This document shows, in pieces, positions 16,902 through 26,173 of a DNA stretch of 64,000 nucleotides. Positions within the stretch are counted from its first letter, which is position 1. Every line of letters begins with the position of its first letter. Source of the DNA: OLB4 sp002050165 (GTDB lineage Bacteria; Bacteroidota; Ignavibacteria; Tepidaquicellales; Tepidaquicellaceae); the NCBI GenBank assembly GCA_030263475.1, contig SZPC01000005.1:1-64000 (forward strand), given 5' to 3'. The notes under the pieces are model-generated. The model saw nothing but the letters and a program-made list of their open reading frames with translations, did not search any database and had not been told where the DNA came from. A program made the position numbers and the translations under genes.

Positions 16902-19007
16902 TTAGTTAACTGATAACGTTATCTCAGAAGTTTGTACCAAATCCCAGAGTTGAATCGGTAGCCTGTTTTCCGCGATTGAATCTGCAACAATCTTGATTTC
17001 TTCCAAATGTCCCTTTTCAATTTTAGGTGTAGAATACGGTTTACACGGAATACCGGAATATTCAATATGCCTGTAATCGTTCATAACCATACTTTTCCCG
17101 TCAAAGTGAACTTCCATGTATTCTTTCGATAGATCCTTGCTACCGTTTGAGAAATAATGTATGTTGCAAACCGATCCGTCTTCATATCTTAAAAGAATTG
17201 ATTTATTATCTGCTGATGTATAATTCTCGGTTACCGGATTGATGCTTTCGTAACCAATCGTTAGAACCTTCGACTCTGTCAGGAAATTCATCAGGTCCAC
17301 TATATGGCACGCTTCGCCTATAATTCGTCCACCATCCTCGTGAATCCAACTATCTTTAGGAACGTAACCGGCATTCATACGATAGGTAATAAATAACGGA
17401 TCAATTCTTTTCATTGTCTCTTCTTTAATTCTCAGCGCATATTCCGAATAACGCCTGTTGTATCCGACAGTTATAAAAGGTAACCTCGATTCTTTGTTAA
17501 AAAATATTCTCTTTAAAACCTCCAATTGATCTGTGGTCGTGCACAAAGGTTTTTCGATAAAGATATTTTTATTTGCAAGCAATGCTTTATGAGCATATTC
17601 GAAATGCAAACCGTGACGGTTGCAAATTAAGATCAGATCAACGTTTGGATCATTCAGAATTTTTTCATAATCCGAAGTGTAAATCTTTATGCCAAAAGTT
17701 TCGGAAACGCTTTTTGCCCGTTGACCTGATCTGCTCGCAACGGCGTAAAGGTTATATTTGTCTTTTAATTTCTTAATGTTCGGGATGTGCATATTTTGTG
17801 CAAAACTGCCTGTTCCCACCATTGCAACATTTATCAAAGAAGAATTTAAGTTGGAACTTATGTTAATAGATTTGTTTTCATATTTGCTGTCTTTATTGTA
17901 TTCCAAAATTACCAGCAGTTCTTTCTTCTCGCCTGAACTTAAGCTTTCGTAAGCGCTTTCAACCTCACTAATCTTAAACAGTTTATAGTTTACCGGTTTG
18001 AGATTTAATTTACCTGTAGCAACAAGCCGGCAGTATTCTTCCATATTTCTGTTTTCAGTCCATCTGACATATGGATACGGATAGTCAATATTTTTTTCCT
18101 CGTAAGATTTATCGTATCGTCCCGGTCCGTAGGAGGATGAAATCATGAAATCAATTTCTTTTGTATAAATATCTTCTCTCTTCAAATCCATACCAGATAC
18201 TCCAACGAGAACCAATTTCCCTTTTTTCCTTATCATATTAAACGCCAGTGAGAGGGGCTCGCTGCTGTCTGTAGCAGCAGTAAAAAGAACTGCATCGCAA
18301 CCGTGTCCACCGGTTAAATTGTTGACAACCCTGACAGCATCCTGTGTGGTAGAATTTAGAGTGTAATCTGCGCCGGAGCTTTTTGCGATTTCCAGGCGAT
18401 TGTCATCAATATCAATTGCGATTACTTTTACCCCCGATAATTTTAACAATTGTACCGTAAGGATACCTATCAGTCCGGTTCCGAAAACCACACCGTATTC
18501 ACCAAGTGATAAATTAGATCTTCTCACACCGTGCAGTGCAATTCCGCCGATTGCAACAGTGGAGACCTCCGCCATGTCGGAGTCAATTGGAATTTTTATA
18601 ACTAAATTTTCGGGGACAACCACAAATTCAGCATGGTATGCAAATCCCCCGCCTGCGGCAGCAACTTTTTCACCTACTGCAAATTTCGTTACACCTTTAC
18701 CGATTGCAATAACTTCACCGGAAACTGAATAACCGGTTGGCATCCCACCGTCAGTTACAGATTTTATTTCATTATAGATTTTCTGTAATCCGTTGGTTTT
18801 AATTTTATTCAGGTATTTTGTAACCTTCTCCGGCTGCCGGATTGCGGTTTTTAAAATGCTTGTCTTACTACCTTTTATGCTTGATATTTCTGTACCGGGA
18901 CTGACTGCTGAATAATATACCCTGATTAATACTGTGCCGTCTTCTACTGCAGGCAACGGTACTTCCTCGGGTAAAACTTTACCTTTTCGAATTATTGCCT
19001 GAATCAT
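16902..19007 (-). CDS. Bi-domain oxidoreductase: MDR dehydrogenase + Gfo/Idh/MocA
   Basis: This 701-residue fusion has residues 1-370 as a medium-chain dehydrogenase (IRVYYSAVSPGTEISS, GYSVSGEVIAIGKGV, nucleotide site GVVFGTGLIGILTVQLLKL). Residues 392-701 are a Gfo/Idh/MocA oxidoreductase (VAMVGTGSFAQNMHIP, EKPLCTT). This architecture recurs in bacterial glycan loci as a bi-domain oxidoreductase. The first domain has Ser-Pro-Gly-Thr-Glu where zinc alcohol dehydrogenases carry a zinc-ligand Cys, so it may not bind catalytic zinc. The ATG overlaps the stop of the 19004-20245 gene, indicating coupling. The substrate is unknown; an NAD(P)-dependent change of a nucleotide sugar or glycan is inferred. 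Confidence 0.85.
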   Translation of the reverse strand: MIQAIIRKGKVLPEEVPLPAVEDGTVLIRVYYSAVSPGTEISSIKGSKTSILKTAIRQPEKVTKYLNKIKTNGLQKIYNEIKSVTDGGMPTGYSVSGEVIAIGKGVTKFAVGEKVAAAGGGFAYHAEFVVVPENLVIKIPIDSDMAEVSTVAIGGIALHGVRRSNLSLGEYGVVFGTGLIGILTVQLLKLSGVKVIAIDIDDNRLEIAKSSGADYTLNSTTQDAVRVVNNLTGGHGCDAVLFTAATDSSEPLSLAFNMIRKKGKLVLVGVSGMDLKREDIYTKEIDFMISSSYGPGRYDKSYEEKNIDYPYPYVRWTENRNMEEYCRLVATGKLNLKPVNYKLFKISEVESAYESLSSGEKKELLVILEYNKDSKYENKSINISSNLNSSLINVAMVGTGSFAQNMHIPNIKKLKDKYNLYAVASRSGQRAKSVSETFGIKIYTSDYEKILNDPNVDLILICNRHGLHFEYAHKALLANKNIFIEKPLCTTTDQLEVLKRIFFNKESRLPFITVGYNRRYSEYALRIKEETMKRIDPLFITYRMNAGYVPKDSWIHEDGGRIIGEACHIVDLMNFLTESKVLTIGYESINPVTENYTSADNKSILLRYEDGSVCNIHYFSNGSKDLSKEYMEVHFDGKSMVMNDYRHIEYSGIPCKPYSTPKIEKGHLEEIKIVADSIAENRLPIQLWDLVQTSEITLSVN

Positions 19008-20245
19008 GAATGGGTTTCTTCAGTTAAATTATATAACAATAAATTGATTGCATAAAACATCCACGCCTGTCCCCACCTTAAATAGGGAATTCGGATATTC
19101 ATTAAAAATCCCGGAAACTTATTTCTGGAAGCTGCGAAACTTCCGTCTTTATTTTGCATATTTGACAGGACCCATTCTGCTATTGTAACAGCAAGATTGA
19201 GACTGTTTTCGTTCTCATGTAATCTATGCATTTCAGTATTCAATATTATTGCTTCAGCGCAGGCGTGTATATCCAGCGGAAATGTTGAATACGGGTACAT
19301 CTTAGGGATTTTTCCAATTTGCGAATCCTGAAAGAAATTGGACAGATAGTAATTGTAATACTTTTCAGCCGATGATATTATACGGTCATCTGCCGCAACT
19401 TTTCCAATGCTTGTTAACATCCTGATCTCAAAGCCTACGTGGTAGTGATCATTTTTATTAGGTTGAGTATCGTTCTGATCGTCACCCCAGTAATTTAAGG
19501 AACCGTCATTCAACTGTTGCGATATAGCGAAATTCGCTGCCTTCAAGCCGGTACTTACAAACTCTCTGTTATTTAAAATCGTTCCGACTCTCACCAGAAA
19601 TTCCGCACCGAAAAGATTAGCATTGTGAACCTGAAAATTATCCAACGGAGTATAGCTGAAACAAATTGTATTTTCGTCTATTCTGGTTTGATTTAAACCG
19701 TTAAGTATGAATTCACAAATACCCTCTGCTACTTTTAAATATTTTTCTTCACCTGATAATTCAAACAACTTTACGAAGAAATCTCCCACAACACTCGATA
19801 CCACAACTGAAGGGGTTCCTTCGGGAATAAAAATCCTTGATTGCCAATCAAACGGGTAACCCCATGAAATACCGGGGTATTTCAAGTCTTTGTTCTTCAT
19901 CAACCATTCCGCAAGTTCATGTATTCGCGATTTGTCGCTTTTTTCTTTTGTCCGTTTATATCTGTATAAATAACCCAATCCTAATAATCCTACACCTTTT
20001 GCATTTACAGTTTTCTTGACACCAAAGATTTTACGAGTTAATGCCGGGGCAAAAAGATTAGCCGCATTAAAGAGCCGGGAGACAGAACGGCTTACAATGA
20101 AATTGTGAGAATAAACTATATTTCTGAAACGAGGTGCTTGGCTATATAGGTCAAATGGATCGAAACCGCTAATACCGTTTTCTTGAAGCCAGCGGTGGAG
20201 GTTGTTCTCTGAATTGATTGTCAGTTTTGTTATTTTGTCTGACAA
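19004..20245 (-). CDS. Alpha/alpha-toroid protein of polysaccharide loci, unknown function
   Basis: This 413-residue protein has repeated helical hairpins with Gly/aromatic turns (LKYPGISWGYPFDWQSR, DGSLNYWGDDQNDTQPNKND, KDGSFAASRN), as in six-hairpin glycosidases and glucuronyl C5-epimerases. It has no signal peptide, so it is probably cytosolic. Relatives are sometimes mislabelled delta-aminolevulinate dehydratase, and nothing here resembles HemB. It is coupled by a four-base overlap to the bi-domain oxidoreductase, suggesting the two act on the same glycan or sugar intermediate. The start is TTG at 20245. Catalytic activity is not established. Confidence 0.6.
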   Translation of the reverse strand: MSDKITKLTINSENNLHRWLQENGISGFDPFDLYSQAPRFRNIVYSHNFIVSRSVSRLFNAANLFAPALTRKIFGVKKTVNAKGVGLLGLGYLYRYKRTKEKSDKSRIHELAEWLMKNKDLKYPGISWGYPFDWQSRIFIPEGTPSVVVSSVVGDFFVKLFELSGEEKYLKVAEGICEFILNGLNQTRIDENTICFSYTPLDNFQVHNANLFGAEFLVRVGTILNNREFVSTGLKAANFAISQQLNDGSLNYWGDDQNDTQPNKNDHYHVGFEIRMLTSIGKVAADDRIISSAEKYYNYYLSNFFQDSQIGKIPKMYPYSTFPLDIHACAEAIILNTEMHRLHENENSLNLAVTIAEWVLSNMQNKDGSFAASRNKFPGFLMNIRIPYLRWGQAWMFYAINLLLYNLTEETHS

Positions 20246-20368
20246 TTAACTTTAGTGGATATCCGGGTTTTCATACTTACGAATAAATTGAAATTGGATT
20301 ATTCAAAATTTCTGTTTCAATTAAAAAATAATCCGCTGTAAAACTTTCCACCTGTTAAAATTTCAACT

Positions 20369-22627
20369 TTAAGCGTTCGCCTTCTGTTCAGGTTTGGAAT
20401 AATAATAATAATAATTGTAATAGTAACCATAGGAACCCTTAACATTGAAGTCGTTGAGCACGCAACCGAGGAAATTACGGGGGTTTATATTATTGACGGT
20501 GTTTGCAGATTTCATGACAACATCAATCGGAGTTTTCTGGGCTTTGGCAACTAATATTCCGCCGTCTGTAACAGCGAACAGAATCTCCGAATCGGTAACT
20601 GAAATCAACGGAGGCGAATCAATCACAATCATATCGAATTTATTTTCAAGCAACTCGAGAAACTTTTTCATCTGCACCGATCCGAGCAATTCAGATGGAT
20701 TAGGCGGTATTGTACCTGCCGTTATAAATTTAAGGTTCTCGTTTTGTGAATCGCGGATAATATCTTCTAACTCTACATGTGAGAACAGATAATCGCTTAA
20801 CCCAGGGAACCGGTCTGCGGCGAACACATTGTGAAGCCGCGGCTTTCTTAGGTCGCAATCAAGTAAAAGTACTTTCTTGTTATCAATTGCGAAACTGCTT
20901 GCGAGGTTGCTTGAGACGAAAGTTTTTCCTTCACCCGGAATTGAGCTCGTAACAAGGATGGACTTCAACGGTTTCTCTTCGAGCTTAGAGAACTGTACCC
21001 TCGTCCTGAGAGCTTTAAATGATTCCGCAGCGGTTGATGTTGATTTGTTCAAAACTACCAGTTCATCCGGACTTCCACCTTTGAATTCTTTTAGGGTATC
21101 AATTGACGGGATCCACGCGAGAATGGTTACACCTTTTTTCTCGATTTCTTCCGGATTTTTAATTGACCGGTCAAGATAATTCCTGCCGAACGCATATCCG
21201 AAACCCAACCCTAATCCTATCAGGACACCTGCTAATAATACAATTGTTTTTTTTGGTTTAGATGGCTGAGACGGTACACGCGCCGGGTCAGTAATCAGCA
21301 CGTTACCTATTCTCGCATTCTGGTTTATTAATGCTTCCTGATATTTCTCTTCAAGTAGCAGGTAAAGCTTTTCGGACGATAACCGCTGCCTTTCAATCTT
21401 TGCCAGCTCAAGCGCCTGAGATGGAAGCAGGCTGAACTCTCTTTCGTATTTACCGAGCATCCCTGAAATAATGTTCAGTCTCGACTTGCTTTCACTTCTC
21501 TGAACTCCGGCAAGAAGTAGTTCCTGAATTAATTCCCTTCTCTCTTCCGGTGTCTGAACGTAAAGCGCTTCTTCCAGTTTCATAACTTTCTCGTTCAAAG
21601 AGTTCCTAAGCGGTTGCAACCGTTGTTCGTAATCACCAATGATTTTATCCCGTACTGCCTGAGTTTGTGTGTTACTAAGCTCAATACTCTTTTGCAGTTC
21701 CAGTTCCGAAATTTTAGCCTGAAGGTCTGTTACATATTTTCCGCTCAGCTCTCCTTCTAAAAACGTTACCAGCTGAGGATCAATTTTCTTTATTTCTGCG
21801 GAAAGTTCGTTGTATTTCGTCTGATTGCCGGTAATTTCAACTTGTGCATAGCCCTTGGCTTTATCGAGTTCGGAAATGCTGTTAACAAGTTGTTCGGATT
21901 GGACATCAAGATTTATCAACCCCGACCGCTTTTGGAAATCTTCAAGGGATGCTTCAGCATTGTTGAGGTCCCTCATCTTCCTGTCCTTCTCCTTAACCAA
22001 AAACGATATAGTATTCGTAAGGTCTTTCCGACTGAGCTCAAGGCTGTACTCTGAGTATGCTCTCGCATAGAGATTTGAAATTATGGTTGCTTCAATCGGT
22101 GACGGTGATTCAGCAACGAGCGTTACAACGTCCAGCCCTCGCTTTTGATCTATCGCAACAATATCTGAAAGAAGTTTTGCCATACTTTCCACTGTCCGAA
22201 AACCCTGGGAGATATTTTCGGGATCGGAATATAAATAATAGAGCGCGGATTTATCTTCGATCGTCTGTAAAGTATCGAGTATAAACTTTGCCGCTTTTTG
22301 CCTGATTGGATAAGTTTGCATCAGATCAATCTCATTTGCAATGAATCTGTCCGCCTGTTGCCCGCCAAAATCAGTAAAAATTGAACTCGATAAAATACTT
22401 TCCTGAGGTTTGTTAATTTTTATTGATGTGGTCGTGCTGTAGTAATTCGTTGCTGTTAAGATGTATACAATTGTTACACACATTGCGGCAGCGAATATCA
22501 ACGCTATTGCTACCCAGTGCATCCGCAGGATAACGAGGTAATCTCTTAGAGTATCCCTTCCCGAGTCTTCAGTTCCGTTGTTTAGCTGGTACTGGTTAAT
22601 GAAATTTCCGGTTGGGTTGTTTTCCAA
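20369..22627 (-). CDS. Polysaccharide co-polymerase / tyrosine autokinase (Wzc-like)
   Basis: This 752-residue inner-membrane protein controls chain length and export. The N-terminal Wzz-type domain follows LRDYLVILRMHWVAIALIFA. A long periplasmic coiled-coil part (about 180-440) precedes the second membrane segment at VLLAGVLIGLGLGFGYAF. The cytosolic BY-kinase domain has Walker A SSIPGEGKTFVSSNLA, Walker A' LLLDCDLRKPR and Walker B MIVIDSPPL. The C terminus is a tyrosine cluster (GYYYNYYYYYSKP) for autophosphorylation, part of which is encoded by five TAT codons in a row. The TTG start is one base after the SLBB gene stop, so the two are co-translated. Confidence 0.93.
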   Translation of the reverse strand: MENNPTGNFINQYQLNNGTEDSGRDTLRDYLVILRMHWVAIALIFAAAMCVTIVYILTATNYYSTTTSIKINKPQESILSSSIFTDFGGQQADRFIANEIDLMQTYPIRQKAAKFILDTLQTIEDKSALYYLYSDPENISQGFRTVESMAKLLSDIVAIDQKRGLDVVTLVAESPSPIEATIISNLYARAYSEYSLELSRKDLTNTISFLVKEKDRKMRDLNNAEASLEDFQKRSGLINLDVQSEQLVNSISELDKAKGYAQVEITGNQTKYNELSAEIKKIDPQLVTFLEGELSGKYVTDLQAKISELELQKSIELSNTQTQAVRDKIIGDYEQRLQPLRNSLNEKVMKLEEALYVQTPEERRELIQELLLAGVQRSESKSRLNIISGMLGKYEREFSLLPSQALELAKIERQRLSSEKLYLLLEEKYQEALINQNARIGNVLITDPARVPSQPSKPKKTIVLLAGVLIGLGLGFGYAFGRNYLDRSIKNPEEIEKKGVTILAWIPSIDTLKEFKGGSPDELVVLNKSTSTAAESFKALRTRVQFSKLEEKPLKSILVTSSIPGEGKTFVSSNLASSFAIDNKKVLLLDCDLRKPRLHNVFAADRFPGLSDYLFSHVELEDIIRDSQNENLKFITAGTIPPNPSELLGSVQMKKFLELLENKFDMIVIDSPPLISVTDSEILFAVTDGGILVAKAQKTPIDVVMKSANTVNNINPRNFLGCVLNDFNVKGSYGYYYNYYYYYSKPEQKANA
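20399..20413 (-). repeat. In-frame (TAT)5 codon repeat in the kinase tyrosine tail
   Basis: Five consecutive ATA units on the plus strand read as five TAT (Tyr) codons on the coding strand. Slippage by whole units would change the number of tyrosines without breaking the frame. Confidence 0.7.
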
Positions 22628-22628
22628 A

Positions 22629-23192
22629 TTATTTATTGTTTTGAATAGTTGCTATGAGGTTTGCAAGGGCAATTAACGGAGTTAATATGACAAGAACGTC
22701 TTTTGTGTAATCCCAAAAAGTTTTGTCCGGTTTTATTTGCATAACTACAATATCTCCCGGTTGCATCTGCGGATTTATATTTGAATAGCTGCCGCTTTTT
22801 TCTTTATCGAAAAGATCCTCATAATTAAATATTTTAACATTTGAGACATTTAACTCCCCTTCCTTATTTTCCGGTCTGATTAACTTAATATTTCTGTACA
22901 GTTCCTCATCTACAGGATTTCCGGCAAGCGAAAGGAAATCAATTAAAGTTGTTCCTTTCGGCACGAGATACTTTCCGGGATTTTTTATCCCGCCCATTAT
23001 TATTACCTCGATATTTACCTTGTCCGGATCGGCGTAATTGTAATAATTTACACCGGTTTTCTTTACATCAATTTCTCCGATCCTGACCCCGTCTTCAGGT
23101 TGCGCCTTTAAAATACCGGCTGAGAGAAAAAAGCAAGAAATTATCAGGTAAACTATTTTCAGTGATATATTCCGTTTATATGTATTTCTCAC
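22629..23192 (-). CDS. Short SLBB-domain polysaccharide export protein
   Basis: From the GTG at 23192 the protein has 187 residues and begins with a clear signal sequence (ISLKIVYLIISCFFLSAGIL, then KAQ). A TTG at 23270 would add 26 residues ahead of it, which looks less natural. One SLBB-type domain follows (VIIMGGIKNPGKYLVPKGTT, LIDFLSLAG), then PQMQPGDIVVMQ and a C-terminal hydrophobic helix (VLVILTPLIALANLIATI). Wza-type exporters usually also have an N-terminal Poly_export domain and about 350 residues; that domain is absent. It may be an accessory periplasmic or membrane partner of the Wzc kinase, whose gene starts one base after this stop. Confidence 0.75.
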   Translation of the reverse strand: MRNTYKRNISLKIVYLIISCFFLSAGILKAQPEDGVRIGEIDVKKTGVNYYNYADPDKVNIEVIIMGGIKNPGKYLVPKGTTLIDFLSLAGNPVDEELYRNIKLIRPENKEGELNVSNVKIFNYEDLFDKEKSGSYSNINPQMQPGDIVVMQIKPDKTFWDYTKDVLVILTPLIALANLIATIQNNK

Positions 23193-23397
23193 GTTGTAAT
23201 ATGGTAAGTTCAGAAATATTGGACATAAAATAAAGGTTAAACTTAATGTCGTTTTATTGAAAGTTCGCAACTTAAAATAACTGGATTTATTTTATCCGGA
23301 AAATTTACTTTCACTCACGGCTCCGCCAATTGACTCCCATTTCCGGCGCCATTGGCATTAATCAATACTTCGGACTTTTTATAAATTCAGTTCGCTT

Positions 23398-23430
23398 TCC
23401 GGGAAAATATGATTAATAACTTTTCCCGGG
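23398..23430. terminator. Hairpin between regulator gene and polysaccharide operon
   Basis: The inverted repeat CCGGGAAAA ... TTTTCCCGG has 9-bp arms and a 13-base loop, 6 bases past the stop of the regulator gene. No U-run follows on the minus strand, so it may be a weak or factor-assisted terminator, an attenuator, or a binding site. Confidence 0.4.
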
Positions 23431-23435
23431 TTTTA

Positions 23436-23966
23436 TCATTCCCACAGTAACAGTAATTCAGATTTACTTTTATTTTTACTGAACTCTCCGAACTCAATAC
23501 TATTGAAAATTACATATCGGATTTTTCTCTTTATGAGATTCTCCGCTTTTGTAATCAACTTGTTCAGGTACTGCCGGTCAATATTTTCACAAACTATTAC
23601 GAGATCAATTAACGCGCTGTTTATCCCCCTTGCAAAATCACCGGTTACATAGACTTTATCGAGGTTCCCAAGTTTCGACAACACTCTTTCAATTATCTGA
23701 TCAAGACCGGTATATTTCATCAGAATTGAATTTATATCGTTAAACAGGGGATGTTTAGTATTAGCTTTGTAATATTTTTTGTTCTTGAATTTCCTTGAAT
23801 GAAGGAGTCCGGCCTCTTCAAAGCGATTGAGCTCTACCCGTATCGCATTGGTGGATTCCGAAAATTCGCTTTCGAGGTTCCTCAGGTACCCTGTTGTGTC
23901 GGAATTGAGGAAAAATTTCATTAAAAGCTTAATCCTGGTTTTGGATGTAATGATTGTATCAAGCAT
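23436..23966 (-). CDS. Winged-helix regulator with nucleotidyltransferase-like domain
   Basis: This 176-residue protein has a winged helix at residues 1-70 (SKTRIKLLMKFFLNS, recognition region SESTNAIRVELNRFEEAGLL, wing KNKKYYKAN). Residues 80-176 resemble a minimal nucleotidyltransferase fold. The usual G-S and double-Asp signature is altered: G109-D110 and a single Asp in ALIDLVIV, so catalysis is doubtful. Such proteins recur at the head of Bacteroidota-group polysaccharide loci. It lies upstream of and in the same direction as the exporter genes, so control of this locus is inferred. DNA target and ligand are unknown. Confidence 0.7.
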   Translation of the reverse strand: MLDTIITSKTRIKLLMKFFLNSDTTGYLRNLESEFSESTNAIRVELNRFEEAGLLHSRKFKNKKYYKANTKHPLFNDINSILMKYTGLDQIIERVLSKLGNLDKVYVTGDFARGINSALIDLVIVCENIDRQYLNKLITKAENLIKRKIRYVIFNSIEFGEFSKNKSKSELLLLWE

Positions 23967-24192
23967 AATAAAGCTATATACATTAAGGATATCCTGGAGA
24001 TTTACAGCGGATATTTGCCTCCTGAATGTGTAACAAAATTACTCATTTTTAATACATAAATGCAACTTAATTTTTTATGAATTCTTAAAAAAAATTCATT
24101 AAACGGAGCAGGGTCAATTGCAAAAATTGCAGAAATTTCTCTAATTGAAAAATATATACTCATTCGTACAGGCTTTGAGATCGTGTTTTCTG

Positions 24193-24230
24193 AAAAAAAA
24201 TAACCCCCACAGATTGTATCTGTGAGGGTT
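24193..24230 (-). terminator. Rho-independent terminator after tRNA-Lys
   Basis: On the minus strand an imperfect stem (AACCCTCACAGAT / ATCTGTGGGGGTT) with a 3-base loop lies 8 bases after the tRNA and is followed by a run of eight T. Confidence 0.85.
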
Positions 24231-24237
24231 TTGTTAG

Positions 24238-24309
24238 TGAGGCCGGATGGTTTCGAACCATCGACCCTCTGCTTAAAAGGCAGATGCTCTACCACTGAGC
24301 TACGGCCCC
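24238..24309 (-). tRNA. tRNA-Lys (UUU anticodon)
   Basis: The 72-base cloverleaf has an acceptor stem GGGGCCG/CGGCCTC with one G-U pair, D-arm GCTC/GAGC, anticodon stem TCTGC/GCAGA with loop CTTTTAA (anticodon TTT), and T-arm GATGG-TTCGAAA-CCATC. The discriminator base is A and CCA is not encoded. It decodes AAA/AAG lysine codons. The gene is followed by its own terminator and lies just downstream of atpC. Confidence 0.96.
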
Positions 24310-24342
24310 TACCAAACTATTTTTTTAAATCATGACGGTAAT

Positions 24343-24753
24343 TTATTTCTCCTTACCACTAAACTTTATTCTGTTCTTAGCCCGTTCATAAGATAACCTC
24401 GCCCGGTCTTTATCAATTCCCTTATCGTCGGATTTCATTCTTTCTATTGCGCGTTCAAGCGATTTCTTTGCCCGTTCGATATCTATCTCATCAGTAACTT
24501 CAATTGATTCGGCAATTATGCTCGCCTTATTGTTGCTCACCTCAAGAATCCCGCTACTGATCGAATACAATTTCTCGTTCCCGTTTTCATCAACGATTTT
24601 CACTTTTCCAATCGTAAGTGAAGATACAAACGGAGCGTGATTATATAAGACCTGAAATCCACCGTTCGTTCCAGGTGCGGATACCGATTTCACCTTGCCT
24701 TGATATACAAAACTTACAGGACTCACTATTTCAAGGTCTATCAATTTGTCCAC
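24343..24753 (-). CDS. atpC: F1 ATP synthase epsilon subunit
   Basis: The 136-residue epsilon subunit belongs to the central stalk of F1. The N-terminal beta-sandwich is seen in DLEIVSPVSFVYQGKVKSVS and GTNGGFQVLYNHAPFVSSL. A C-terminal helical hairpin (IERAKKSLERAIERMKS to YERAKNRIKF) may inhibit ATP hydrolysis. The GTG start lies one base after the atpD stop. As in many Bacteroidota/Chlorobiota genomes, beta and epsilon stand apart from the other ATP synthase genes, none of which is in the window. Confidence 0.95.
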   Translation of the reverse strand: MDKLIDLEIVSPVSFVYQGKVKSVSAPGTNGGFQVLYNHAPFVSSLTIGKVKIVDENGNEKLYSISSGILEVSNNKASIIAESIEVTDEIDIERAKKSLERAIERMKSDDKGIDKDRARLSYERAKNRIKFSGKEK

Positions 24754-24754
24754 T

Positions 24755-26173
24755 TTACTGCATTGATTTTGCTTTTTCGAAAGCCTGATCTATTGTACCA
24801 ACCAGGTTAAACGCCATTTCGGGCAATTCGTCGCACTCACCGCTCAGGATTGCTTTAAATCCTGCAATAGTATCGGTAAGTTTAACGTATGCGCCGGGAA
24901 TATTTGTAAACTGTTCGGCAACAAAGAACGGTTGCGACAGGAACCTCTGTATCCTTCTCGCCCGGTGAACGATGAGTTTATCGTCGTCCGACAGTTCGTC
25001 AATGCCAAGTATATTAATAATATCCTGCAGGTCTTTATAAGTTTGCAGAACTCTTTTAACTTCCTGCGCAGTTTCGTAATGATCGTCACCAACGACTAAT
25101 GGATCAAGTATCCTTGAAGTTGAAGTCAACGGGTCAACCGCGGGATAAATACCAAGTTCCGATATTTTTCTCGAAAGCTCCGTTGTAGCATCAAGGTGTG
25201 AGAAGGTTGTTGCCGGAGCCGGGTCAGTGTAGTCATCAGCCGGAACGTAAATCGCCTGAATTGAAGTTATTGAACCCTTGTTAGTTGAAGTAATCCTCTC
25301 CTGCAAGGCACCCATCTCAGATGCGAGATTTGGCTGATAACCCACAGCGGATGGCATCCTTCCCAGCAGTGCAGAAACTTCCGAACCCGCCTGAGTAAAC
25401 CTGAAAATATTGTCAATGAACAACAACACGTCCTTCCCCTCTTCATCTCTGAAATATTCAGCAATTGTCAGTGCGGTGAGTGCAACCCTCTGTCTTGCTC
25501 CCGGTGGTTCGTTCATCTGCCCGAATACAAGCGACGTATTGTTTATTACACCGGATTCTGTCATTTCTAAGTAAAGGTCGTTCCCTTCTCTGGTCCTTTC
25601 ACCTACACCGGCAAATACTGAATAACCGCCGTGATGCTTTGCGATATTGTGAATTAACTCCTGAATGAGAACCGTTTTCCCTACACCGGCGCCACCGAAC
25701 AAACCGGTTTTTCCGCCTTTGGTATAAGGTTCAAGCAGGTCAACCACTTTTATACCGGTTTCAAACATTTCCTTCTCTGTCGAGAGGTTTTCAAATTTCG
25801 GAGCAGGCCTATGAATTGGATATTTCAGCTCAGTGTTCAGCGGTCCTTTTGCATCAATTGTTTCTCCGATTACGTTAATCAGCCTGCCAAGCACCTGTGG
25901 ACCGACTGAAACCTGAATCGGCATTCCGGTGTCAATACCTTCCATTCCCCTCACAAGCGCATCGGTGGAATCCATCGCGACCGCCCTTACCCTGTGCTCG
26001 CCAAGATGCTGCTGAACCTCACAAACCAGCGTATCTTCTACACCTTCAATTGTAGTTCTCTTTATGTGAACTGCGTTGTTGATTGCCGGAAGCTCGCCTC
26101 CGGTGAAATCCAGGTCAACAACAGGTCCTATTACCTGAATGATCTTACCTTTGTTTAATCCGTTGGTGGACAT
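24755..26173 (-). CDS. atpD: F1 ATP synthase beta subunit
   Basis: This 472-residue catalytic subunit makes ATP at the alpha-beta interface, driven by rotation of the stalk. It shows the P-loop GGAGVGKTVLIQELIHNIA, the catalytic GERTREGNDLY segment, Walker B LLFIDNIFRFTQAG, and ALLGRMPSAVGYQP. Length and motifs are normal for the family. It forms a two-gene unit with atpC, transcribed toward tRNA-Lys. No alpha, gamma or delta gene is adjacent. Confidence 0.98.
   Translation of the reverse strand: MSTNGLNKGKIIQVIGPVVDLDFTGGELPAINNAVHIKRTTIEGVEDTLVCEVQQHLGEHRVRAVAMDSTDALVRGMEGIDTGMPIQVSVGPQVLGRLINVIGETIDAKGPLNTELKYPIHRPAPKFENLSTEKEMFETGIKVVDLLEPYTKGGKTGLFGGAGVGKTVLIQELIHNIAKHHGGYSVFAGVGERTREGNDLYLEMTESGVINNTSLVFGQMNEPPGARQRVALTALTIAEYFRDEEGKDVLLFIDNIFRFTQAGSEVSALLGRMPSAVGYQPNLASEMGALQERITSTNKGSITSIQAIYVPADDYTDPAPATTFSHLDATTELSRKISELGIYPAVDPLTSTSRILDPLVVGDDHYETAQEVKRVLQTYKDLQDIINILGIDELSDDDKLIVHRARRIQRFLSQPFFVAEQFTNIPGAYVKLTDTIAGFKAILSGECDELPEMAFNLVGTIDQAFEKAKSMQ

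Noticed and set aside
23310..23360. GC-rich element before the exporter genes, considered as an RfaH/JUMPStart-type ops site
   Set aside because: GGCGGAG on the minus strand differs from the GGCGGTAG core, and the position between gene and hairpin is not diagnostic.
24002..24295. 97-codon open frame on the minus strand
   Set aside because: It runs through the tRNA-Lys gene and its terminator and has no protein-like composition.
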